Shown in pieces: positions 19,166-26,351 of a stretch of 64,000 bases of DNA (positions are counted from its first letter, which is position 1; every line of letters starts with the position of its first letter). The notes below the pieces were generated by a model that had not been told where the DNA came from, ran no database searches, and was given only the letters and a program-made list of their open reading frames with translations. Source of the stretch: Terrimonas pollutisoli (lineage in GTDB: Bacteria > Bacteroidota > Bacteroidia > Chitinophagales > Chitinophagaceae); contig NZ_JARKNA010000006.1 of the NCBI RefSeq assembly GCF_029360765.1, positions 1 to 64,000 of the forward strand, given 5' to 3'. The translations under genes and the position numbers were made by a program.

Positions 19166-19798
19166 TTACAATTTATCAACGGCTTCTATTGCTTTCTGTA
19201 ATCTTTCCTCGTAACCGCCACTAATATCTACCCACGGTGTGGACTGGTTTATCATGATGTCTTTATAGATAAAATATAACTTACGTCTTGTCTCCAGGTC
19301 CGGGTATTCCCGCAGCTCATCTTTTATCCAGGGCATGTCTACATTGCAAAGCAGGTATAGATCATATTTTCTTTGAACGATCTGGTCCAGGATAAAGCGA
19401 TGGCAGTTGCCAAATACAAATTCACACCATACTTTCATTACATACATCTCGGTGTCGATGAAAAGAAGTGAATCCGGCCGATGGCCATCTGAATGTTGAT
19501 TGAAAGCGTCAGCATGCTGAGTGGTCAGTGGTGAATGAAAGTCAGCATTGGTCTCAACTTTTGACCCGATAGCTATCGGGTTTTGACTTTTCATATTCAA
19601 AACATATTTGTCTTCACCTGCCAGTTGTCCTTTTGCTACAGTCAGCAGATCTTCATAGCTGTAGTTGGTTCCGTTTTTCAACAAAAACTCCCTCGCATAT
19701 TCGGGGCACCATTTTGTTTGATAATGTTTTGCCAGCAATTCACATAAGGTACTTTTTCCGGTGCTTTCTGGTCCAATGACAACTACTTTTTTCAACAT
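19166..19798 (-). CDS. NadR/Ttd14-like ATPase, probable nicotinamide riboside kinase
   Basis: About 210 residues from ATG 19798, directly before VVVIGPESTGKSTLCELL (P-loop); a Met 15 codons upstream is less likely. It also has WCPEYAREFL, the LFIDTEMYVMKVWCEFVFG block and LYLLCNVDMPWIKDELREYP, which match the kinase domain of NadR-like proteins. Expected reaction: phosphorylation of nicotinamide riboside by ATP to NMN. The nearby pnuC supports this. About 25 extra residues (SQNPIAIGSKVETNADFHSP region) in the middle coincide with a palindromic repeat. Confidence 0.82.
   Translation of the reverse strand: MLKKVVVIGPESTGKSTLCELLAKHYQTKWCPEYAREFLLKNGTNYSYEDLLTVAKGQLAGEDKYVLNMKSQNPIAIGSKVETNADFHSPLTTQHADAFNQHSDGHRPDSLLFIDTEMYVMKVWCEFVFGNCHRFILDQIVQRKYDLYLLCNVDMPWIKDELREYPDLETRRKLYFIYKDIMINQSTPWVDISGGYEERLQKAIEAVDKL
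19565..19580. repeat. CCCGATAGCTATCGGG palindrome inside the NadR-like gene
   Basis: A perfect 16-bp palindrome within coding sequence, encoding part of the extra peptide NPIAIGS. It keeps the reading frame. Confidence 0.8.
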
Positions 19799-19907
19799 AC
19801 CCTGCAATTTAAGGCGTTGATCTTTCAGTATAGTACCAGTCAAAACATTTTTTATTCGTCGCTTGTTATTATTAAGTAATTAAATTTTTCACTTAAACAA
19901 AACAGAC

Positions 19908-20306
19908 ATGAACTACAATCAGTCTTGTGCCGCAAAAGGCAATTATCCCGGAAGCAGGAACCGGCACCTGTTCATCCGATCTATGCAAAGAGCTGCCGTG
20001 AATGTGTACAAAACAGATACAAGTTTTGAAATGCTTGTGTTTGCACCAGGTCGTATCAAAGAAAACTTTAGCCTGGGTGTAAAAGGAAATGAACTCACTA
20101 TTTCTTACACACCACCTGAAGGTTTTCCTAAGTTCGATTGGGTACAACGGGAATACAGTCGGGGCGGTTTTGAGAGAACCTTTACACTGGATGATACCGT
20201 TGACACTACAGCTATCACCGCAAAGTATGAAGATGGTGTACTACAGGTAAGCCTGCCAATCATTCCCGGGAAAGAAACAAAAAGCCAGGAAATCAAAGTG
20301 AACTAA
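19908..20306 (+). CDS. Hsp20/alpha-crystallin small heat-shock protein
   Basis: 132 residues with an alpha-crystallin domain from about residue 27: AAVNVYKTDTSFEMLVFAPG, then FSLGVKGNELTISY and RTFTLDDTVDTTAITAKYED, ending GVLQVSLPIIPGKE with an I-x-I/V-like tail (LPII). The N-terminal arm is short. Small Hsps hold unfolding proteins in the cytoplasm as oligomers. It lies between the NadR-like kinase and pnuC, transcribed on the opposite strand. Confidence 0.9.
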   Translation: MNYNQSCAAKGNYPGSRNRHLFIRSMQRAAVNVYKTDTSFEMLVFAPGRIKENFSLGVKGNELTISYTPPEGFPKFDWVQREYSRGGFERTFTLDDTVDTTAITAKYEDGVLQVSLPIIPGKETKSQEIKVN

Positions 20307-20335
20307 TGGAGTGAGTTTGTAAAAGCGAAAGAGGT

Positions 20336-20450
20336 CGTCTCAAAAACTTAAAAGTTTCAGGCAGCGAACGCAAAGCGAAAAGCGACGCAAAGACGAATCA
20401 ATAGTTTTCAAATCGTTGCGTTCTTTGCTTTCTTAGCGGCCGTTGCGAGA
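20336..20450. repeat. Imperfect long hairpin of the CGCAAAG type
   Basis: GCGAACGCAAAGCGAAAAGCGACGCAAAGACG-type sequence on the left mirrors TTGCGTTCTTTGCTTTCTTAGCGG on the right. It overlaps the 3' end of pnuC, so the last residues of PnuC (about SKAISRNGR) come from repeat sequence. Confidence 0.55.
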
Positions 20451-21089
20451 AATTGCTTTTGAGGCAGCCTCTTTTTTTGCTCTTCGCTGCCACTCTATCA
20501 ATCCCCAGAAAGCCATAAATAATAACACGGCGTACAATACACTGGTAAAAACCAGCTGCTTGAAAAAATACAATGGGATAGAAGCAATATTCGTTGCGAT
20601 CCACCAATACCAGCTCTCTACTTTTTTCTTTGCCATCAACCACATACCGGTAAAGGCTGTGGCAGTAGCAAAGGAATCACCCCAGGGAATTACACCGCTG
20701 AAAAAAGCATCCTTTAAATAAGTTAGTGAAAAGAAGAAGGCGAGATATAAAACAAAAAAGAAACTAAGTTGCTGCAACCATTCCTTTCGGCTGGAATAAG
20801 ATACCACCACTACGTGATGTTGCTGCTCGTCTTTTTTAGCCCACAATACCCAGCCATAAATGCTCATGACGGTATAATAAAAATTAACGGTCGCTTCGCC
20901 GATAAGATGATATTTAAAACTGATATAACTATAAATAATAGTACTGATCAACCCAATAGGGTAAACCAAAATATTTTCAATTCTGCTAAACCATACACTG
21001 GCAATTCCGGCAAATACGGCAATAAATTCAAGCGCCGTGGTGTTCTTTATTCCTGTAATAAATTGTTGATAAATCTCCTGTATTGACAA
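20433..21089 (-). CDS. pnuC: Nicotinamide riboside transporter PnuC
   Basis: 218 residues with about seven membrane helices. Family motifs: EFIAVFAGIASVWFSRIENI, VYPIGLISTIIYSYISFKYH, MSIYGWVLWAK and WYWWIATNIASIPLYFFKQL. PnuC passes nicotinamide riboside inward by facilitated diffusion; the partner kinase needed to trap it lies 0.6 kb away. The C-terminus is extended by repeat-derived residues. Confidence 0.93.
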   Translation of the reverse strand: MSIQEIYQQFITGIKNTTALEFIAVFAGIASVWFSRIENILVYPIGLISTIIYSYISFKYHLIGEATVNFYYTVMSIYGWVLWAKKDEQQHHVVVVSYSSRKEWLQQLSFFFVLYLAFFFSLTYLKDAFFSGVIPWGDSFATATAFTGMWLMAKKKVESWYWWIATNIASIPLYFFKQLVFTSVLYAVLLFMAFWGLIEWQRRAKKEAASKAISRNGR

Positions 21090-21318
21090 AGCCTTAGTTT
21101 GCTGTAAACATAATTAAAAAAGCAAAACCTGCAGAGACTTGCTTATCACCATCATCCGTTACTCAATGTGACATCGAAATATTAGAAAAGAAAAAGCTAT
21201 TGCTTTATGAGTTGCAATTAATTTGCATTATGGATGATGCCAGCCTATTGCCAGAAGAAGAGCCGGCAAAGCATTATTCTTGTATACAGAATGTTTTCCC
21301 ATTGAAATGACCGCAACA

Positions 21319-21927
21319 TCAGTTACCATTGTTTTTATACTTTCTTAATGGGCGCAGGTATTGAATGCCTTTTGATGTCTTAAAACGGGTAGCTACTTGC
21401 CTCCATTGACGCCTGTTATCTGTCGACCACACTAAAAAATGAAGATGGGGAATGGCGGAGTAACCGGTTTTACCGCTTAAGGCAATAGGTTGTCCTCTGT
21501 TCACCGTGTCTCCTAGATTTACCAGTGCGCCATCTTTTTTTATGTGCCAATAACCCGCCCGGGAACTATCCGCATGTTGAATAATGACATAATTACCATA
21601 GGCCCTGAGTCGTCTTTTTAATCCGCCCCGGTCACCATCTTCTTTTACTCTTACCACTACTCCATCTCTTGCGGCACAGATCACAGACCCTCTTTTCATT
21701 TTAAAGTCCAGCGCCGCTCTTTCTTTGTGTGTAAAAGAACCAAAATAACCCTGCACCATATAGTAAGATTTGCCTTCTTCAAAAGGCAGGGCATATACAT
21801 AGCTTGTATCGTCTTTGGTAATACCTCTCTGCAAACGTTTTACTTCATTGCGCATAGGGTTTTTGCTGACATAGCAACCGGATACGACAAAAGCACTCAA
21901 TAAAAACCAACACAGCTTCATCCCCAT
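21319..21927 (-). CDS. M23-family metallopeptidase lipoprotein
   Basis: About 203 residues from the Met at 21927 (Met at 21921 equally possible); an upstream Met at 22017 would put 30 polar residues before the lipoprotein signal MGMKLCWFLLSAFVVSGCYV. The LytM domain shows HKERAALDFKMKRGSVICAA (H-x(n)-D of the zinc site), YGNYVIIQHADSS and the second His motif IPHLHFLVW. It probably cleaves peptidoglycan cross-bridges in the cell envelope. Confidence 0.86.
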   Translation of the reverse strand: MGMKLCWFLLSAFVVSGCYVSKNPMRNEVKRLQRGITKDDTSYVYALPFEEGKSYYMVQGYFGSFTHKERAALDFKMKRGSVICAARDGVVVRVKEDGDRGGLKRRLRAYGNYVIIQHADSSRAGYWHIKKDGALVNLGDTVNRGQPIALSGKTGYSAIPHLHFLVWSTDNRRQWRQVATRFKTSKGIQYLRPLRKYKNNGN

Positions 21928-22020
21928 ATTTTTTTGTTTTCGGTCGGCAGGACCATTCGGGCTATAAAAATAAAACGGTTCAATCAAGAACCGTTCCCGT
22001 CTGCAATAGTTTATCAAAAT

Positions 22021-22536
22021 TTAGCTTTCGCATAGTTTTTTCAGGTTATTCAAACCGATGCCAAACTGGTGATTCAAGTTTTTATTCAGCATTGGTCCCA
22101 TCAACCGGGCCATTGGCCAGGGCAGGTCACCACTGTTTTGCCAGGTTACTTTGGTTTCACTATTTCCCCAATGTTCAAACAGCCAGTTATCTTTTGCTTT
22201 CGATTTCCAGGGTTTTAAAAACTCCAGGTCAAAATGAATATGTTTTTCATCAATATCCCGAAGAGTCAGGCTGCCCATGCCTACTTTTTTCCCCTCCCAC
22301 GCATATTTATGCCCGGGAGTGTTTGGCTCGCCGGTAATTGTTTTTTGCGCCTTGGGATCTGTTTGTTGCCAGGGGTTCCAAAGAGCATATTCATTCAGGT
22401 TGCCGATACGGTTCATTACCTCTCTTACCGGTTTATTGATCACTATTGTTTTTTCTATATTGTAAACTTTGGGCATCAGGGCGGCCGCTACCAGTACGCC
22501 GATGATAAGTAATGCAAAAATGTAAACGAAGATCAT
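22021..22536 (-). CDS. SRPBCC-family protein with N-terminal membrane anchor
   Basis: About 171 residues from Met at 22536 (a longer start at 22599 is possible but the leader is non-family). A single N-terminal helix, MIFVYIFALLIIGVLVAAAL, precedes a START-like lipid/small-molecule-binding fold: VYNIEKTIVINKPVREVMNR, LNEYALWNPWQQTDP, TKVTWQNSGDLPWPM, ending LNNLKKLCES. The ligand is unknown. Confidence 0.82.
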   Translation of the reverse strand: MIFVYIFALLIIGVLVAAALMPKVYNIEKTIVINKPVREVMNRIGNLNEYALWNPWQQTDPKAQKTITGEPNTPGHKYAWEGKKVGMGSLTLRDIDEKHIHFDLEFLKPWKSKAKDNWLFEHWGNSETKVTWQNSGDLPWPMARLMGPMLNKNLNHQFGIGLNNLKKLCES

Positions 22537-22751
22537 AACAGGTGGTTTTAGGAAATTCAAGTTACAGAATACAATGCTTGCTGGCAAGCCGGTGATCAAT
22601 ATATTTTCGGATCACTAATGGAGTGTGGTCTTATGTTTAACAAAAAGAAGCGGACTATCGCTAACCCCTGCCCAAAAATGGATTCACTTAATGAGGAAAA
22701 ACAAAATATTGTAAGCGATTGAGGGAGACAATCAGGTTTTGGATCTTGAAT

Positions 22752-22766
22752 TTCCCAATTTGGGAA
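22752..22766. promoter_or_regulatory. Palindromic operator candidate upstream of higBA
   Basis: TTCCCAATTTGGGAA is a 15-bp palindrome (7-bp arms, one centre base) 32 bp before the toxin start, next to TATCTTAC. Antitoxins of this type repress their own promoter, so this is the likely HigA site; inference from position and symmetry. Confidence 0.5.
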
Positions 22767-22798
22767 CTTTATCTTACTTTTAGGAAAAGGGCAAATTA

Positions 22799-23092
22799 TT
22801 GAGAGTAATAGCTAAGAAAACACTTCGGGATTTTTGGTCAAAGCATCCCGATTGCGAACAACAGTTGAAAGCCTGGTTCCAGGAGGCTTCTAAAAGTCAT
22901 TGGAAGAGACCCGCTGATATAAAATCAGACTACCCAACTGCCAGTTTCTTAGCAAATAACCGTATTGTTTTCAATATAAAAGGAAACAGTTATAGGTTAA
23001 TCATTAAAATTAATTATGACTATCAAATGGTCTGGATTCGATTCATTGGAACACATTCGGAATATGATAAAATTGATGCAAATAAGATTTGA
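22799..23092 (+). CDS. higB: HigB-family toxin (mRNA interferase)
   Basis: 97 residues from a TTG. RVIAKKTLRDFWSKHPDCEQ, FQEASKSHWKRPADIKSDYP, the NNRIVFNIKGNSYRLIIKIN strand pair and FIGTHSEYDKIDA are typical of the RelE-fold HigB family, which cuts mRNA on the ribosome. Toxin first, antitoxin second is the usual hig order. The gap to the antitoxin is 30 bp. Confidence 0.9.
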   Translation: MRVIAKKTLRDFWSKHPDCEQQLKAWFQEASKSHWKRPADIKSDYPTASFLANNRIVFNIKGNSYRLIIKINYDYQMVWIRFIGTHSEYDKIDANKI

Positions 23093-23122
23093 TTATGAAA
23101 TGAACCATAAAAAAATATACAG

Positions 23123-23479
23123 ATGAAAATTAAACCGATAAAAACAAAAAAAGACTATAAACAGGCTTTAGAGCGACTTGAAATAATTTTTGATGCCAAA
23201 AAAGGTACAATTGAAGGAGATGAGCTTGAGGTTTTAGGAATACTTATTGATAATTATGAAATTCAAAATTTCCCTATAGACCTTCCTGATCCAATCGAAG
23301 CAATAAAATTCAGGATGGATCAATTGGGATATACACAAAATGACCTGGCAAGGGTTGTAGGCTTAAAAAGCAGAGCAAGCGAAATTCTAAACCGGAAACG
23401 AAAGTTATCACTTGAAATGATTCGTCAGTTACATGATAGTCTAAACATTCCGACAGACGTGTTAATCCAGGCGTATTGA
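23123..23479 (+). CDS. higA: HigA-family antitoxin with XRE HTH
   Basis: 118 residues. The N-terminal half (KIKPIKTKKDYKQALERLEI to LGILIDNYE) is the family's leader region. The HTH is FRMDQLGYTQNDLARVVGLK followed by SRASEILNRKRKLSLEMIRQ. It would bind and neutralise HigB and repress the operon through the palindrome at 22752-22766. Confidence 0.92.
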   Translation: MKIKPIKTKKDYKQALERLEIIFDAKKGTIEGDELEVLGILIDNYEIQNFPIDLPDPIEAIKFRMDQLGYTQNDLARVVGLKSRASEILNRKRKLSLEMIRQLHDSLNIPTDVLIQAY

Positions 23480-23543
23480 ATAAACAAGAAGTCGTCAACT
23501 TAGCTCCTATACATTGTCAGTACTTGTATAAAAAAGTACGGGT

Positions 23544-24545
23544 TTACGTGATGTGATGGAAATCCTGATTTTTTATTTGAATGATCTGTGCTGCAATACT
23601 TATGGCAATTTCTTCCGGGGTCTGGCTTTTGATGGCAAGACCTGCCGGTGCATGAATGGTTTGAATAAACTCCTTTTTTGTTCCATCTTTTTCATACTCC
23701 TCCATCATCTTTTTGATTTTTGACTGGCTGCCGAGTACACCCAGGAAACGGAATTGTTTGTTGAGCAATGCCTTTAAGGCAATATCGTCACTGCGATAAC
23801 CCATTGTCATGATGACTACATAATGATCTGGCCCGCTTTCAATCAAATCGCTCAATTCGGAATAACTATTGACGAAATGTTTTTCATGTGCAGCTTCATT
23901 TTCCAGCATCGTTTTTAGTGCTGACCGGTCATCGTATACCCGGATATGAAAATCCAGGCTTCGCATCAGCCTGCAAAATGCCAGCGAACAATGACCACCT
24001 CCAATCACCGAGAGCTTATTTTTATAACCCGTTTTCTCCCGGTATTCCCAGTCATCTTCCGCTTGCATGACAAAATGAAAATCTTTTCCAGGAATAGAAT
24101 CAGTAAAGACAATACCGGCGGGAGAAAGCACCAATGTTCCATTTTTATTTTGTGCCAGTGAGCTGATAATGGCCTGTATTGTTGTTTTGTCTTTTTGCTG
24201 AACAGGATATAAAAAAATGGTTTGTTCGCCCGAGCAGATCATACCGCTTTGATTTTTTGCCGCGGTTTTATCATGATATTGCTTTTTGATAGAACCGGCT
24301 CGCAGCTCACTGCTCACCGCTCGCAGCTTTTCCTTTGCCATTTCCACGAACTTATGTTCCATGATACCGCCACCGATAGACCCTTCCATGTTGGACGAAG
24401 CCGAAGGGTCGTTATCCGTTACTGCCATAAAAAATCCCTGCCGTCCCGGGCTGCTGCCCTTGCTTTCCAGCACATAAAGCAGCATGACCGGAATATTTTT
24501 TTCCAGGCTTTGTTCAATCAGCTCCCAGGTAGCAATTGCCTTCAT
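23544..24545 (-). CDS. xdhC: XdhC/CoxI-family molybdenum-cofactor maturation protein
   Basis: 333 residues. N-terminal XdhC/CoxI domain (VLESKGSSPGRQGFFMAV, GSIGGGIMEHKFVEMAKE) and C-terminal Rossmann XdhC domain (LSVIGGGHCSLAFCRLMRSL, YVVIMTMGYRSDDIALKALL, LGVLGSQSKIKKMMEE, IHAPAGLAI). It helps insert sulfurated Mo-cofactor into xanthine dehydrogenase. A repeat at 24298-24330 adds a short peptide between the domains without breaking the frame. Same strand as xdhB and xdhA but separated from them by two other genes. Confidence 0.93.
   Translation of the reverse strand: MKAIATWELIEQSLEKNIPVMLLYVLESKGSSPGRQGFFMAVTDNDPSASSNMEGSIGGGIMEHKFVEMAKEKLRAVSSELRAGSIKKQYHDKTAAKNQSGMICSGEQTIFLYPVQQKDKTTIQAIISSLAQNKNGTLVLSPAGIVFTDSIPGKDFHFVMQAEDDWEYREKTGYKNKLSVIGGGHCSLAFCRLMRSLDFHIRVYDDRSALKTMLENEAAHEKHFVNSYSELSDLIESGPDHYVVIMTMGYRSDDIALKALLNKQFRFLGVLGSQSKIKKMMEEYEKDGTKKEFIQTIHAPAGLAIKSQTPEEIAISIAAQIIQIKNQDFHHIT
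24298..24330. repeat. GCTCGCAGCTCACTGCTCAC-type repeat inside xdhC
   Basis: Encodes KLRAVSSELRAG on the minus strand. The same style of repeat (GAGCTGCGAG / GCTCACAGCTCACGGCTC) occurs intergenically at 58340-58436. Confidence 0.55.
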
Positions 24546-24718
24546 GCTATAAACTTTTTTTATGAATGGCTGTTATACAAAAATACTTTACCCTTCATAG
24601 CATTCTTCAAAGCAGCCTGCTTAAGCATAGTCTATTGATTAATTTTTATAAAAAATAAGACAATTATGAAATGAGCCATGATAATGCTTATCACCAACCG
24701 GGATGATTATTTGGCGAA

Positions 24719-24738
24719 CCTGTCTGCCGACAGGCAAG
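24719..24738. repeat. CCTGTCTGCCGACAGGCAAG palindrome (intergenic)
   Basis: Member of the 20-21-bp CCTGCC...GGCAGG family, 37 bp before the start of the oxidoreductase gene. Confidence 0.7.
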
Positions 24739-24774
24739 ATTCCATTTGGCCAAAAAACAATAAAAAATAAACAA

Positions 24775-25719
24775 ATGAAAGCCATTATTTTGGAAGAAGC
24801 CGGTGATGCCAGCCAGCTCAAACTTACCGAATTACCCAAGCCATCCATAAAGAATGATGAAGTATTAATCAAAACAAAAGCGATAAGTGTCAATCCCGTG
24901 GATATGAAGACGCGGATCGGGAAAAGTTTATACAATGAATTAAAGGCGGAAAATCCGGCTATCGTCCTGGGCTGGGATCTGTCAGGTGTGGTGGAAGAAG
25001 CAGGCAAAAATGTGACCGGCTATAAAAAAGGCGACGAAGTATTTGGAATGGTCAACTTCCCGGGTCATGGTCAGGCATATGCGGAGTATGTAGCGGCCCC
25101 GGCTGCTCATCTTACACACAAGCCAGCCAATATTTCACATGAAGAAGCGGCGGCAGCTACCCTGGCCGCCTTAACAGCCAGGCAGGCATTGGTAACAAAT
25201 GGTAAGGTTAATAAAGGACAAAAAGTAGTGATACAGGCTGCAGCCGGTGGCGTGGGCCATTATGCGGTACAGATTGCTAAATGGCTCGGCGCTTATGTGA
25301 TCGCTACTTCATCAGCCGCGAATAAAGAATTTGTATTGAGCCTTGGCGCGGATGAACATGTCGATTATAAAAAACACAGCATTGATGAAATTGTAAAAGA
25401 TGCTGATTTTGTCCTGGACCCGATGGGCGGTGATAATATCGACGCATCATTGAATGCAGTAAAGAAAGGCGGGACGGTGATCATGTTGCCGAGTTTATAC
25501 AAAGACCTGATTGCCGAAAAAGCCAAAGCCAAAGGAGTAAATGGTTATTACTTTTCGGTGCAATCCAATGGTGATGATATGAAGCAGTTGGCGCAACTGC
25601 TGGAAAAAGGAATTATCCGTTCGCATGTATCACAAGTATTCCCTTTTGAAAAAATGAAAGAAGCACACGAACAAATAGAAACGGGAAAGACAAAAGGGAA
25701 GATTGTGTTGGCTATCTAA
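24775..25719 (+). CDS. NADP-dependent zinc-type alcohol dehydrogenase/quinone oxidoreductase
   Basis: 314 residues from ATG 24775 (MKAIILEEAGDASQLKLTEL); an earlier in-frame Met at 24703 runs through a palindromic repeat and is rejected. MDR superfamily: GroES-like N-domain (VLGWDLSGVVEEAGKNVTGY), then the dinucleotide fold VVIQAAAGGVGHYAVQIAKW and ADFVLDPMGGDNIDASLNAV. No structural zinc Cys cluster, as in quinone oxidoreductases. Substrate unknown; a link to xanthine metabolism is not evident. Confidence 0.9.
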   Translation: MKAIILEEAGDASQLKLTELPKPSIKNDEVLIKTKAISVNPVDMKTRIGKSLYNELKAENPAIVLGWDLSGVVEEAGKNVTGYKKGDEVFGMVNFPGHGQAYAEYVAAPAAHLTHKPANISHEEAAAATLAALTARQALVTNGKVNKGQKVVIQAAAGGVGHYAVQIAKWLGAYVIATSSAANKEFVLSLGADEHVDYKKHSIDEIVKDADFVLDPMGGDNIDASLNAVKKGGTVIMLPSLYKDLIAEKAKAKGVNGYYFSVQSNGDDMKQLAQLLEKGIIRSHVSQVFPFEKMKEAHEQIETGKTKGKIVLAI

Positions 25720-25775
25720 ATACAATAGAGACTGTTAGATCTCTGATATAAACCTGCATGTAGAAACCTTTTCAT

Positions 25776-26348
25776 TTACAATATGCAGATATGAAAAAGC
25801 TGGTCAGCTCCAATTAATAAAGAACTAAAAAATATAATCAGTACCAATGTTATCAGGTTTAGCTTCATACTGAATTGGTATCGGTTTGATGTCTTGTAAA
25901 CAAGAAAGAAAAGAATCGCAGTTACTATTAAAGGTAATGTAAACGTTCCTATGCCAAGCGACTTACTGATCCTTGCTTCGTCATTTGGATTTCGAAAACT
26001 GATCATGGTAGCAAAAAGTCGCATATAAAAACACGTAAATAAAAAGGGATACAAATAAAAAATTCTTCGTTGCCCCATTAACATGAATATGATGACAGCT
26101 TCAATCAATGTTAATATGGGTCCTGCTGCACTCATCACCTGGTAATGACAATCGCTTTTAAAGGCTCCATTTACAACGGATGCTTTGTTAAGTCCCACGG
26201 TCATATCATATCCAAGGAGTTTTCCTGCCACCCAGTGTGCCATTTCATGTAATACCCAGGACACAAGAACCGCAATGCCTGAAAAAAATATGTATTTGCC
26301 GTTAACCCTATTGTTTTTAGCGGGAAAAAACATATTTAAACTCAGCAT
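25776..26348 (-). CDS. M50-like membrane metalloprotease (HEMAH)
   Basis: 190 residues, about five membrane helices. WVLHEMAHWVAG (HExxH at 34-38) in the first helix is the zinc site of site-2 protease-like proteins. The second family ligand motif (NxxPxxxLDG) is not clear. It ends 57 bp from the oxidoreductase stop and its start lies 3 bp past the xdhB stop, so it is probably translated with the xdh operon. Function unknown; possibly regulated membrane proteolysis. Confidence 0.7.
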   Translation of the reverse strand: MLSLNMFFPAKNNRVNGKYIFFSGIAVLVSWVLHEMAHWVAGKLLGYDMTVGLNKASVVNGAFKSDCHYQVMSAAGPILTLIEAVIIFMLMGQRRIFYLYPFLFTCFYMRLFATMISFRNPNDEARISKSLGIGTFTLPLIVTAILFFLVYKTSNRYQFSMKLNLITLVLIIFFSSLLIGADQLFHICIL

Positions 26349-26351
26349 GCG

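Noticed and set aside
21096..21308. Possible small gene between pnuC and the M23 gene
   Set aside because: An open frame of about 70 codons ends at 21308, but the only ATG leaves about 26 residues and no family is recognised.
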